Origin: Candidatus Kosakonia sp. 282A-S69
Lineage (GTDB): Bacteria; Pseudomonadota; Gammaproteobacteria; Enterobacterales; Enterobacteriaceae
NCBI RefSeq assembly: GCF_029433855.1
Contig: NZ_JAROAU010000001.1
Coordinates: 639,888-703,887, forward strand
Direction of reading: 5' to 3'
DNA: 64,000 bases
In this document: piece after piece, positions 51,183 to 59,868 of the stretch
How positions within the stretch are numbered: the stretch's first letter is position 1
Layout of the letters: every line of letters begins with the position of its first letter
Position numbers and translations under genes: made by a program
Notes under the pieces: model-generated
Told to the model about the DNA's origin: nothing
Database searches by the model: none
Seen by the model: only the letters and a program-made list of their open reading frames with translations

Positions 51183-52766
51183 TTAAAAACCTGCCGCGCT
51201 GCCGTTGCTGCGCGGATCAAACGCGCCCTCCAGCATGCCGTTGGCATGGCGCACAATCGCACCGGCATGGCCGGTCGCTTCGCTTAAGCCGGGCAGCCAC
51301 TCCACCTCATGGCCGATGGCGCGCAGCGCCTGCGCCGTCTCCTCGCTAAAGCGGCTCTCCAGCTTCAGGCTGTCGGAGCTCTGCCCCCAGGTGCGCCCCA
51401 GCAGCCAGCGCGGGGCGCAGACCGCCTCCTGCAGCCCCATTCCCTGTATGACATGGCGGGTAAAGATCGCCGCCTGGGTCTGCGGCTGCCCGTCGCCGCC
51501 CATCGTGCCGTAGACCATGGTGCGGCCATCGTTAAGCCGCGCCGCCGCCGGATTTAAGGTGTGGAACGGCTGCTTGCCAGGCATCAGCGCCAGCAGATGC
51601 TCCGGGTCGAGGCTGAAGGCCGCGCCGCGGTTTTGCAGCAGCACGCCGCTCTCCGGTAGCACTACGCCGCTGCCAAACTCGTGATAGATGCTCTGAATAA
51701 ACGACACCGCCAGCCCGTTTTTATCCACCACGCCCATCCACACTGTATCGCCCGGCCCTTTGCCCGGCCCCCACGGCGCGGCGTGCTGCTCATCAATGCT
51801 GGCGGCGAGCTGCTCCAGCGGTGCCTGCTCCAGCAGACTCTGCACCGGCAGCGTGACATGGCGCGGATCGGTGATATAGCGGTCGCGCAGGCCAAAGGCT
51901 TTTTTGGTCGCTTCGACAATCCGGTGGATGGTCTGCACTTCGCTGGCGTGTTCCATCGCCAGATGATCGGTAATGCCGAGGATCGCCAGCGACACCAGCC
52001 CCTGGGTCGGCGGCGTCATGTTAAACACCTCACCCTGGCTGTGCGCGAGCCGCAGCGGCACGCGGCGCTGGGCGCGATGAGTGGCGAGATCCTGCGCGGT
52101 GACTGGCAGGCCGAGGGTCGCCATTTCAGCGGCGATAATCGTAGCCAGCGAGCCGCGATAAAAAGTGTCCAGCCCTTCGGTGGCGAGCCGGGTTAGGGTG
52201 CGCGCCAGTTTCGGCTGGCAAAAGCGGCTTCCTGCCGCAGGCGCACTCCCCTGGGGTAAGAACGTGTCGGCAAAACCCGGCACATCAACCAGTTCAGCGT
52301 ATTTCGCCTGGGTAGCGCTGGCCTGCGACTGGGTAACAGGAATACCGTCGGCGGCGTAGCGAATGGCATCCGCCAGCAGACGCGAAAGCGGAAGCTGCCC
52401 GCCGCCGAGCGAGGCGGAGACCGCCAGCGCCTCCTCCCAGCCGCTCAGCGTACCGGGCACGGTTAACGCTGCCAGCGGGCCGCGATGGGGAATATGCGCG
52501 TGACCGTCATAAAAGGCGGTGGTCGCGTGCTGACCTGCCGCGCCGCTGGCATCGATCGCCAGCGGTTCGCCGTTCGGCGGCACGATCAGCCAGAAGCCGT
52601 CGCCGCCGATGCCGTTCATATGCGGGTAGACCACCGCAATGGTGGCCGCCGCCGCCACCATCGCTTCAATCGCGTCGCCGCCGTGGCGCAGCACCGAGAG
52701 CGCCGACTCGCTGGCAAGATGGTGGGGCGTTACCGCCATACCGGAGGGGGCCATATTACTCTGCAT
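51183..52766 (-). CDS. hpxW: Oxamate amidohydrolase HpxW (Ntn-hydrolase, GGT family)
   Basis: HpxW belongs to the gamma-glutamyltransferase fold and in K. pneumoniae hydrolyses oxamate to oxalate and ammonia. The 527-residue precursor starts MQSNMAPSGMAVTPHHLAS at 52766 with AAGGAAG upstream; no signal peptide is present, so it is cytoplasmic. Self-cleavage is expected before Thr341 in GPGDTVWMGVVD, giving two chains. Substrate loop candidates include VYGTMGGDGQPQ. It is divergent from hpxU and heads hpxWXYZ. A second member of this family begins at 63236. Confidence 0.88.
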   Translation of the reverse strand: MQSNMAPSGMAVTPHHLASESALSVLRHGGDAIEAMVAAAATIAVVYPHMNGIGGDGFWLIVPPNGEPLAIDASGAAGQHATTAFYDGHAHIPHRGPLAALTVPGTLSGWEEALAVSASLGGGQLPLSRLLADAIRYAADGIPVTQSQASATQAKYAELVDVPGFADTFLPQGSAPAAGSRFCQPKLARTLTRLATEGLDTFYRGSLATIIAAEMATLGLPVTAQDLATHRAQRRVPLRLAHSQGEVFNMTPPTQGLVSLAILGITDHLAMEHASEVQTIHRIVEATKKAFGLRDRYITDPRHVTLPVQSLLEQAPLEQLAASIDEQHAAPWGPGKGPGDTVWMGVVDKNGLAVSFIQSIYHEFGSGVVLPESGVLLQNRGAAFSLDPEHLLALMPGKQPFHTLNPAAARLNDGRTMVYGTMGGDGQPQTQAAIFTRHVIQGMGLQEAVCAPRWLLGRTWGQSSDSLKLESRFSEETAQALRAIGHEVEWLPGLSEATGHAGAIVRHANGMLEGAFDPRSNGSAAGF

Positions 52767-52833
52767 CGTCACGCTTCCTTTTTTGCGGGTAGTGCTGAGT
52801 GCTAAGCAAGAGCTGTTCCAGATTGACGCGATA

Positions 52834-52872
52834 CGTTTCACTGTGTCAGCTTTAGCTGAAACAAAAGTTGCA
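52834..52872. promoter_or_regulatory. Candidate HpxU operator between hpxW and hpxU
   Basis: TGAA-N8-TGCA at 52857-52872 matches 7 of 8 bases of the TGAA-N8-TTCA consensus I recall for K. pneumoniae HpxU. It overlaps a larger dyad, GTTTCA...TGAAAC, with a TCAGCT-TT-AGCTGA inverted repeat inside it. It lies in the 115-bp divergent gap, 10 bases before the hpxU start. Confidence 0.6.
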
Positions 52873-52881
52873 GGAGGCGTT

Positions 52882-53721
52882 ATGCAGCAGCTCGATATGC
52901 GCTTACGCGCGTGTTACGACCACCTCTCGCCGCAGGAGCAGCGGGTGGCCGCCTTTATTCTCGATCATTTCGATGACCTGGTAAGCTACAACAGCGCGGA
53001 GCTTGCACGCTTAAGCGGCGTGTCAAAAGCGACAGTCAGCCGCCTGTTTCGCCGGCTCGGTTATGACAACTTCAAAGCGATGCGCGATGAGCTGCGCACC
53101 CTGCGCCAGAGCGGGATGCCGCTGGCGGAAAGCCGCGAGGCGGTGCAGGGCAACACGCTGCTGGCGCGCCACTATAAGCAGGAGATGGCGAACCTGACGC
53201 AGTGGATCAACAGCCTTGATGCTGAGCAGTTTGCTGCCGTTATCGCCGCCCTGAGCGCTGCCCGGCGGATAGTGATTATTGGCTTTCGCAACAGTGCGCC
53301 GGTGGCGCTGCATCTGCGCCAGCAGTTACTGCAAAGCCGGGGGCAAGTGGCGGTGATGCCGCAGCCGGGGCAGACGCTGGCGGAGGAGATTGTCGATCTC
53401 ACCGCGCAGGATATGGTGGTGATGGTGGCGTTTCGCCGCCGTCCGCGCGGCGTGCGCCCGCTGCTGGAGACGCTGCAGGCGCGTGGCGTGCCGGTGCTGG
53501 TGCTGAGCGAAGCGCAGGCCAGCGGCCTGCACGCCGTTAGCCGCTGGCATATTGGCCTGCCGCTGGAGAGCGTGTCGGCGTTCGACAGCTACAGTAGCGC
53601 CATGAGCCTGGTCAACCTCCTCGCCAACGCGCTGCTGCACACCACGCTGAGCGAAGGGCGCCAGCGCATCCATACTATTGCCGCGCTCTACCAGGATCTC
53701 GACGAACTCGAGCCGCGCTGA
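52882..53721 (+). CDS. hpxU: RpiR/MurR-family repressor HpxU
   Basis: The 279-residue protein has an N-terminal RpiR helix-turn-helix (AELARLSGVSKATVSRLFRRLGYDNFKAMRDELR, about residues 37-70) and a C-terminal SIS sugar/ligand isomerase domain (IVIIGFRNSAPVALHLRQQL). HpxU in Klebsiella represses allantoate genes and is released by allantoate. CAGGAGG lies 6 bases before the ATG at 52882. It is divergent from hpxW and followed by a terminator, so hpxJK are not simply cotranscribed with it. Confidence 0.87.
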   Translation: MQQLDMRLRACYDHLSPQEQRVAAFILDHFDDLVSYNSAELARLSGVSKATVSRLFRRLGYDNFKAMRDELRTLRQSGMPLAESREAVQGNTLLARHYKQEMANLTQWINSLDAEQFAAVIAALSAARRIVIIGFRNSAPVALHLRQQLLQSRGQVAVMPQPGQTLAEEIVDLTAQDMVVMVAFRRRPRGVRPLLETLQARGVPVLVLSEAQASGLHAVSRWHIGLPLESVSAFDSYSSAMSLVNLLANALLHTTLSEGRQRIHTIAALYQDLDELEPR

Positions 53722-53763
53722 TGCACTTTTTTGGTGCTTTCGCACCACGCTGATGACACCTCG

Positions 53764-53788
53764 CGGGGCACGCTGTGCCCCCGTTTTT
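53764..53788 (+). terminator. Terminator after hpxU
   Basis: GGGGCAC and GTGCCCC around GCT are followed by CGTTTTT. It lies 42 bases after the hpxU stop. Confidence 0.85.
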
Positions 53789-53851
53789 GTGGATTACCCC
53801 GCAGTCCCGTCCCCTTCGCCTATGGCACATTAGTTGCAGAAATAGCAAATA

Positions 53852-53867
53852 AGAACCTTTTGTTTCA
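53852..53867 (+). promoter_or_regulatory. Candidate HpxU operator upstream of hpxJ
   Basis: AGAA-N8-TTCA fits 7 of 8 positions of TGAA-N8-TTCA and lies 24 bases before the hpxJ ATG, between the hpxU terminator and hpxJ. Confidence 0.55.
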
Positions 53868-53891
53868 TTGAGCCGGATGAAGGATGTGCCC

Positions 53892-55133
53892 ATGTTTGAT
53901 CTCTCCCATTGTTCACAAATCAACCCGCCCCAGCGCCTGCTGATGGGGCCGGGGCCGATCAATGCCGACCCACGCGTGCTGCGCGCGATGGCGAGCCAGC
54001 TTATCGGTCAGTACGATCCGGTAATGACCGGCTACATGAACGAGGTGATGGCGCTTTATCGCGGCGTCTTTCGCACTGAAAACCGCTGGACGATGCTGGT
54101 GGATGGCACCTCGCGCGCCGGCATTGAGGCGATACTCGTCTCCGCCATTCGCCCCGGTGACCGCGTGCTGGTGCCGGTATTCGGCCGTTTCGGTCATCTG
54201 TTATGTGAAATCGCCCGCCGCTGCCGCGCCGAGGTGCATACCGTCGAAGTGCCGTGGGGGGAAGTCTTTACCCCTGATCAGATTGAAGAGGCGATCAAGC
54301 ACGTTAAGCCGCGCCTGCTGCTGACGGTGCAGGGCGACACGTCGACAACGATGCTGCAACCGCTCGATCAGTTGGGCGAGATCTGCCGCCGCCACGATGT
54401 GCTGTTCTACACCGATGCCACGGCGTCCCTCGGCGGCAACGCGCTGGAGAGCGATGCCTGGGGGCTGGATGCGGTCTCCGCCGGGTTGCAGAAGTGCCTT
54501 GGCGGCCCCTCCGGCAGCGCGCCGGTCACCTTGAGCCCGCGCATGGAGGCGGCGATCCGCGCCCGCCGCTGCGTTGAACAGGGGATCCGCACCGAGGCTC
54601 ACGAGGATGGCAGCGAGGAGATGATCTACTCCAACTATTTCGATCTCGGCATGGTGATGGATTACTGGGGGCCGGAGCGCCTTAACCACCACACCGAAGC
54701 GACCAGCATGCTCTTCGCCGCCCGCGAATGCGCGCGCATTATGCTGGAGGAGGGGATGGATAACCTGATTGCCCGTCACGAACTGCATGGCCGCGCGCTG
54801 CTCGCCGGCATTCAGGGGATGGGGCTTGCGGTGTTTGGCGATATCCGCCACAAGATGAATAACGTGCTTGGGGTGGTGATCCCACCTGAGGTGCATGGAG
54901 AAGAGGTGCGTCAGCGGCTGCTGAACGATTTCCATATCGAGATTGGCACCTCCTTCGGCCCGCTGCAGGGCAAGATCTGGCGCATTGGCACGATGGGCTA
55001 TAACGCGCGCAAAGATTGTGTGCTGCAAACGCTGACCGCGCTGGAAGCGGTGCTTAACCGCCTCGGTCTTCGCACCGTGCAGGGCGCGGCGATGCAGGCA
55101 GCCTGGGATATTTATGAAGGAGCACGCGCATGA
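53892..55133 (+). CDS. hpxJ: Ureidoglycine-glyoxylate aminotransferase HpxJ
   Basis: HpxJ is a PLP class V aminotransferase that moves the amino group of S-ureidoglycine to glyoxylate, giving oxalurate and glycine. From ATG 53892 (GAAGGA 7 bases upstream) it has 413 residues. Family blocks are RLLMGPGPINADPRVL, LVDGTSRAGIEAIL, FYTDATASLGGN, and the Schiff-base Lys in SAGLQKCLGGPSG. Upstream ATG 53877 and TTG 53868 lack a good ribosome site. It shares ATGA with hpxK. Confidence 0.9.
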   Translation: MFDLSHCSQINPPQRLLMGPGPINADPRVLRAMASQLIGQYDPVMTGYMNEVMALYRGVFRTENRWTMLVDGTSRAGIEAILVSAIRPGDRVLVPVFGRFGHLLCEIARRCRAEVHTVEVPWGEVFTPDQIEEAIKHVKPRLLLTVQGDTSTTMLQPLDQLGEICRRHDVLFYTDATASLGGNALESDAWGLDAVSAGLQKCLGGPSGSAPVTLSPRMEAAIRARRCVEQGIRTEAHEDGSEEMIYSNYFDLGMVMDYWGPERLNHHTEATSMLFAARECARIMLEEGMDNLIARHELHGRALLAGIQGMGLAVFGDIRHKMNNVLGVVIPPEVHGEEVRQRLLNDFHIEIGTSFGPLQGKIWRIGTMGYNARKDCVLQTLTALEAVLNRLGLRTVQGAAMQAAWDIYEGARA

Positions 55134-56392
55134 TGGGTGAGGAGGAGGCCGCCCGCGCTGCCGGTCGGGTGATGGCGCGCTGTGACGCGCTGGCGCAACT
55201 GAGCGAAAGCGCTGAGGGGCTGACCCGCGTTTATCTTTCGTCGGAGCATTTACAGGCTAACGCGCTGGTCGCGCAGTGGATGCAGCAGGCGGGCATGACC
55301 ACCTGGCAGGATGCGGTCGGCAATATCTGCGGGCGCTATGAGGCTGTACAGGCGGGCGCCCAGGCGCTCCTGCTCGGCTCGCATCTCGACACGGTGCGCA
55401 ACGCCGGGCGCTACGATGGCATGCTCGGCGTGCTGGCAGCAATTGAAGTGGTCGATGCCCTGAATCGCGCCGGGCGACGCGGGGCACAGGCGATTGAGAT
55501 TGTCGGTTTTGCCGATGAGGAGGGGACACGGTTTAACATCGCCCTGCTCGGCAGCCGCGGCTTGACCGGCAGTTGGCCCGCTGCGTGGCTCGCCTGCGAG
55601 GATGCGCAGGGAGTCAGCGTGGCGCAGGCGTTATCCCTTGCCGGGCTGAGCGCCGATGAGATTTTTGCCGCCCAGCGCCCGCTGTCAGCGTTCTCGGCTT
55701 ACCTGGAGCTGCATATTGAGCAGGGGCCGGTGCTTGAGCAGGAGGATCTCGCCCTCGGCGTGGTGAGCGCGATCAACGGCGCGCACCGTCTGCACGCCCG
55801 CTTTACCGGCGAGGCGGGTCATGCCGGAACGGTGCCGATGCGCCATCGCCGCGATGCGCTGGCCGCCGCCGCCGAATGGCTGCTGTTTATTGAGCAGACC
55901 ACCCAGGCCTTCGCGCCGGATATTGTTGCCACCGTCGGCACCTTGCAGTGCGAGCCTGGCGCGGTGAATGTCATCCCGGGCGCAGTGAGCCTGACGCTCG
56001 ATATTCGCAGCCCGCAGGATGAAGCGCGCGACGCGCTATTGCAACGCCTGCTGGCGCAGGCCGGCGTGATTGCGACACGGCGCGGCGTGAGTTTTAGCCA
56101 CGAGATTTTTTATACCATTGCCGCGACGCCCTGTGATGAAGATCTGCGCGCGCAGTTAACCGACGCGGTGCGGGAAGTGCAGGGCCGCGCGCTGCTGTTG
56201 CCGAGCGGTGCCGGGCACGACGCCATCGCCATTGCCGAACGCTGGCCGTCGGCGATGCTCTTTGTGCGCTGTGCGGGTGGGATCAGCCACCATCCGGCGG
56301 AGAGCGTGGCGGAGGAGGATGTTGCCCAGGCGCTGCGTGCTTTCAGCCTGGCGGTCAGGCAGCTTATTGCGCGCCCGCCAGCCGGTGCCTGA
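55130..56392 (+). CDS. hpxK: Allantoate amidohydrolase HpxK
   Basis: HpxK is an M20-family metal-dependent hydrolase that turns allantoate into S-ureidoglycine, CO2 and ammonia. It has 420 residues. Binuclear metal motifs are GSHLDTVRNAGRYDGMLGV (His, Asp), GFADEEGTRF (Glu pair) and LHIEQGPVLE (His), and the dimer-interface catalytic region AGHAGTVPMRHRRDAL. The final codons enter a REP palindrome (TGA lies in CCTGATGG). It overlaps hpxJ by 4 bases. Confidence 0.9.
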   Translation: MMGEEEAARAAGRVMARCDALAQLSESAEGLTRVYLSSEHLQANALVAQWMQQAGMTTWQDAVGNICGRYEAVQAGAQALLLGSHLDTVRNAGRYDGMLGVLAAIEVVDALNRAGRRGAQAIEIVGFADEEGTRFNIALLGSRGLTGSWPAAWLACEDAQGVSVAQALSLAGLSADEIFAAQRPLSAFSAYLELHIEQGPVLEQEDLALGVVSAINGAHRLHARFTGEAGHAGTVPMRHRRDALAAAAEWLLFIEQTTQAFAPDIVATVGTLQCEPGAVNVIPGAVSLTLDIRSPQDEARDALLQRLLAQAGVIATRRGVSFSHEIFYTIAATPCDEDLRAQLTDAVREVQGRALLLPSGAGHDAIAIAERWPSAMLFVRCAGGISHHPAESVAEEDVAQALRAFSLAVRQLIARPPAGA

Positions 56393-56418
56393 TGGCGGCT
56401 GCGCCTTATCAGGCCTAC
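56387..56418. repeat. REP overlapping the hpxK stop codon
   Basis: GCCTGATGGCGGCTGCGCCTTATCAGGCCTAC has the REP layout with stem CCTGAT/ATCAGG. The hpxK TGA stop is inside the left arm. Confidence 0.85.
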
Positions 56419-56453
56419 ACCAGCCATCTCACATTGGCATCGCACCCATAAGC

Positions 56454-56788
56454 CCGATAAGCGCAGCGCCATCGGGCGATACAAACACCCGCATCCCTCG
56501 CGGGCATCGCACCCGTAGGCCCGATAAGCGCAGCACCGTCAGGCGATACAAACACCCGCATCCCTCGCGGGCATCGCACCCGTAGACCCGATAAGCGCAG
56601 CGCCATCGGGCGATACAAACACCCGCATCCCTCGCAGGCATCGCACCCGTAGAGCCGATAAGCGCAGCGCCATCGGGCGATACAAACACCCGCACCCCTC
56701 GCTGGCATCGCACCCGTAGGCCCGATAAGCGCAGCGCCATCGGGCGATACAAACATCTCCATCCCTCTCAGGCATCGCATCCTCTGCT
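56454..56788. repeat. Tandem array, five 67-bp units with a variant REP
   Basis: CCGATAA starts at 56454, 56521, 56588, 56655 and 56722, exactly 67 bp apart. Each unit carries CCCGATAAGCGCAGCGCCATCGGG and a spacer GATACAAACACCCGCATCCC TCGCGGGCATCGCACCCGTAG with few changes. Reverse-strand reading gives the REP shape with CCCGAT/ATCGGG arms rather than CCGGAT/ATCCGG. Apparent open frames through it on the minus strand are artefacts of a period not divisible by three being repeated. The 160 bp beyond it to 56949 shows no gene. Confidence 0.95.
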
Positions 56789-56949
56789 GGTGCATTTGTG
56801 AACGTTTTTCCCTCTTTTGGTGCATGTGTTGCACAAAAACTGTGCATTGTCCGGTTTCACTTTTCTTAAGCGCTGCTTTTCTCGCCACTGACGGCAAAAA
56901 ATAAACATCCTTAAATCAATGTATTAACAAATATTTCAAAAATATAACT

Positions 56950-57066
56950 GAACCAATGATCTATTGGTTCGCAAATTGCTTAATAAAACGTGAGCGGCAG
57001 CAGGCATAAAAAAGATAACTTGCTGTTATGAAATAAAAAGATAACGCGAAACGCGGATGAACCAAT
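56950..57066. promoter_or_regulatory. GntR operator candidates and promoter upstream of the ABC/GGT unit
   Basis: GAACCAAT-GATCT-ATTGGTTC is a perfect 21-bp dyad at 56950-56970. A further GAACCAAT half-site lies at 57059-57066, directly against the ATG of the GntR gene where a ribosome site would be. AT-rich sequence lies between. FadR-type GntR proteins often bind ACCA/TGGT half-sites, so autoregulation is plausible. Confidence 0.6.
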
Positions 57067-57779
57067 ATGGAAAAACCCTCACGCTATCTGGCTAACTCCA
57101 GCACAGCGCTTGAACAGCTTCGTGGTCTTATCCACCAGTATGAGTCAACACCAGGGACTCCTCTGCCGACAGAGCGCGAGCTGGCTGAAATGTTTGGCGT
57201 CGGGCGGCGCGAGATCCGCCGCGCCCTCGACGTGCTGGAGGAGGAGGGGCGCATCTGGCGCAAGCAGGGCAAAGGGACCTTTACCGGCCCCACCGCGCCT
57301 GCCTCGCCCGTTGCGCTGCAGGGCCTGGTTCAGCAAACCAATATGCTGGAAGTGATGGAGTCGCGCTTACAGATTGAACCAGGCCTGGCGCGGCTGGCGG
57401 CGCTGCGGGCAAGCCCGGAGCAGCTGGCGCTGATGCAGCGCATGCTTGAGCGCATTGATAACGTCAGCGCTGAAGATCCGGATCTCAATGAATTGTGGGA
57501 CAGCGCCTTTCACCGGGCGATTGCCGAAGCGGCGGGCAACCGCCTGCTGCTTGGCCTGTTCGACACCCTCGACGCCGTGCGTCGGGAGCCCGCGTGGCAC
57601 CACCTGCGTGAGCTGGCGCGTACCCCGGCGAAGGTCGACCGCTACAACGATCATCATCACCGCATTATGCAGGCGATCCGCGATCGCAAGCCGGCCGCGG
57701 CCGCCATGGCGATGCGCGAACACCTGCTCGATCTGCAATACGCCATGATCCAGGCCATCCACATTGAGGACGATATGCC

Positions 57780-57783
<4 letters not shown>
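57067..57783 (+). CDS. FadR-type GntR regulator of the ABC/GGT unit
   Basis: The 238-residue protein has an N-terminal winged helix (PLPTERELAEMFGVGRREIRRALDVLEEEGRIWRKQGKGTF, about residues 33-75) and an FCD domain with metal-type positions Asp in NELWDSAFHRAI and His in NDHHHRIM and REHLLDLQ. The ribosome site is poor, being occupied by a GAACCAAT half-site. It shares an ATGA with the first ATPase gene, so it is part of the operon it likely controls. The effector is unknown. Confidence 0.83.
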
Positions 57784-58789
<1,006 letters not shown>

Positions 58790-58793
<4 letters not shown>

Positions 58794-59857
58794 GCACACC
58801 GATTCTTGAAGCCCACGATCTCAGCAAACGCTTTGCCGGGCCGTCGCGCCTCTTTGCACCGAAACGTTATGTCACTGCCGTCGATCGCGTCTCGCTGGCG
58901 GTTTACCCCGGTGAAACGCTGGCGATTGTGGGTGAATCCGGCTCCGGTAAGTCGACCCTTGGCCGCCTGCTGCTGCGCCTGCTTGCCGCCTCTGAAGGTG
59001 AGGTCTACTACCAGGGCGAGGCGATCACCCATGCCAGCGGCGCGCGCGTTAACCAGCTGCGCCGCGAACTGCAAATTATCTTTCAGGACCCCTTTGCCTC
59101 CCTCAACCCGCGCATGACCGTGGAGCAAATTGTCGGCGAGCCGCTCTGGCTGCACCAGAAGATGGGCCGAAGTGACCGCCAGCTACGCGTGGCAGAGCTG
59201 CTCTCCACCGTCGGGCTGCCTGCCGCCTGGGCACGACGCTACCCCCATGAGTTTTCCGGCGGCCAGCGCCAGCGTATCGGCATCGCCCGCGCGCTGGCTT
59301 CCGGGCCGAAACTGCTGCTCGGCGATGAGCCGGTATCGGCGCTCGATGTCTCGGTGCAGGCGCAGGTGGTCAACCTACTGGAAAACCTCAAGCAGCAGTT
59401 TGGCCTGACGATGATTATCGTCGCCCACGGTCTGGCGGTGATCCGCCATATGAGCGACCGCGTGGCGGTGATGTATCTCGGGCAGATTGTCGAGATGGCA
59501 ACGGTCGAAGAGATTTTTGACGCGCCCTTGCACCCCTACACCCAGGCGCTGATTGCCTCCGCGCCGCAGACGCAGCCGGGGCTTGAGCGGCAGACGCCGC
59601 TGTTGCAGGGCGATCTGCCTAACCCGGCCAACCCGCCGCAGGGCTGCCGTTTTCATACCCGCTGCCCCTATGTCAGCGATGAGTGCCGCCATCTTGAGCC
59701 GATCAACCAGTTGCTCGAAGGGGGCCGTCAGGTTGCCTGCCATCGCTGGCAGGAGATTAACCGCGATCGCAGCGTTATTCAGATTGCTCCGCCTTCCGCC
59801 GCCTTCCTGCGCCGCCGCGCGCTGTTTGAACAGGCAGCCTCTCACTCGTCCCGTTAA
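58790..59857 (+). CDS. Opp/Dpp-type ABC transporter ATP-binding protein 2 (DppF-like)
   Basis: The 355-residue ATPase has Walker A GESGSGKSTL, IIFQDPFASLNPRM, signature FSGGQRQRIGIARAL, Walker B LLLGDEPVSALD and the switch region IVAHGLAVIRH. Its C-terminal cysteine motif is CRFHTRCPYVSDEC. Two separate ATPases make this a Dpp/Opp layout, unlike GsiA, where the two are fused. The stop is 11 bases before the binding-protein gene. Confidence 0.9.
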
Positions 59858-59868
59858 AGGAAACAATA

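Noticed and set aside
52767-52841. Upstream extension of hpxW, and of hpxU back to 52639
   Set aside because: Both would run across the divergent promoter region and into each other; the ATGs at 52766 and 52882 have good ribosome sites.
56415-56897. Repetitive open frames on the minus strand (FVSPDGAALIG-type repeats)
   Set aside because: The period-67 REP array produces them; they have no start signal and are not plausible proteins.
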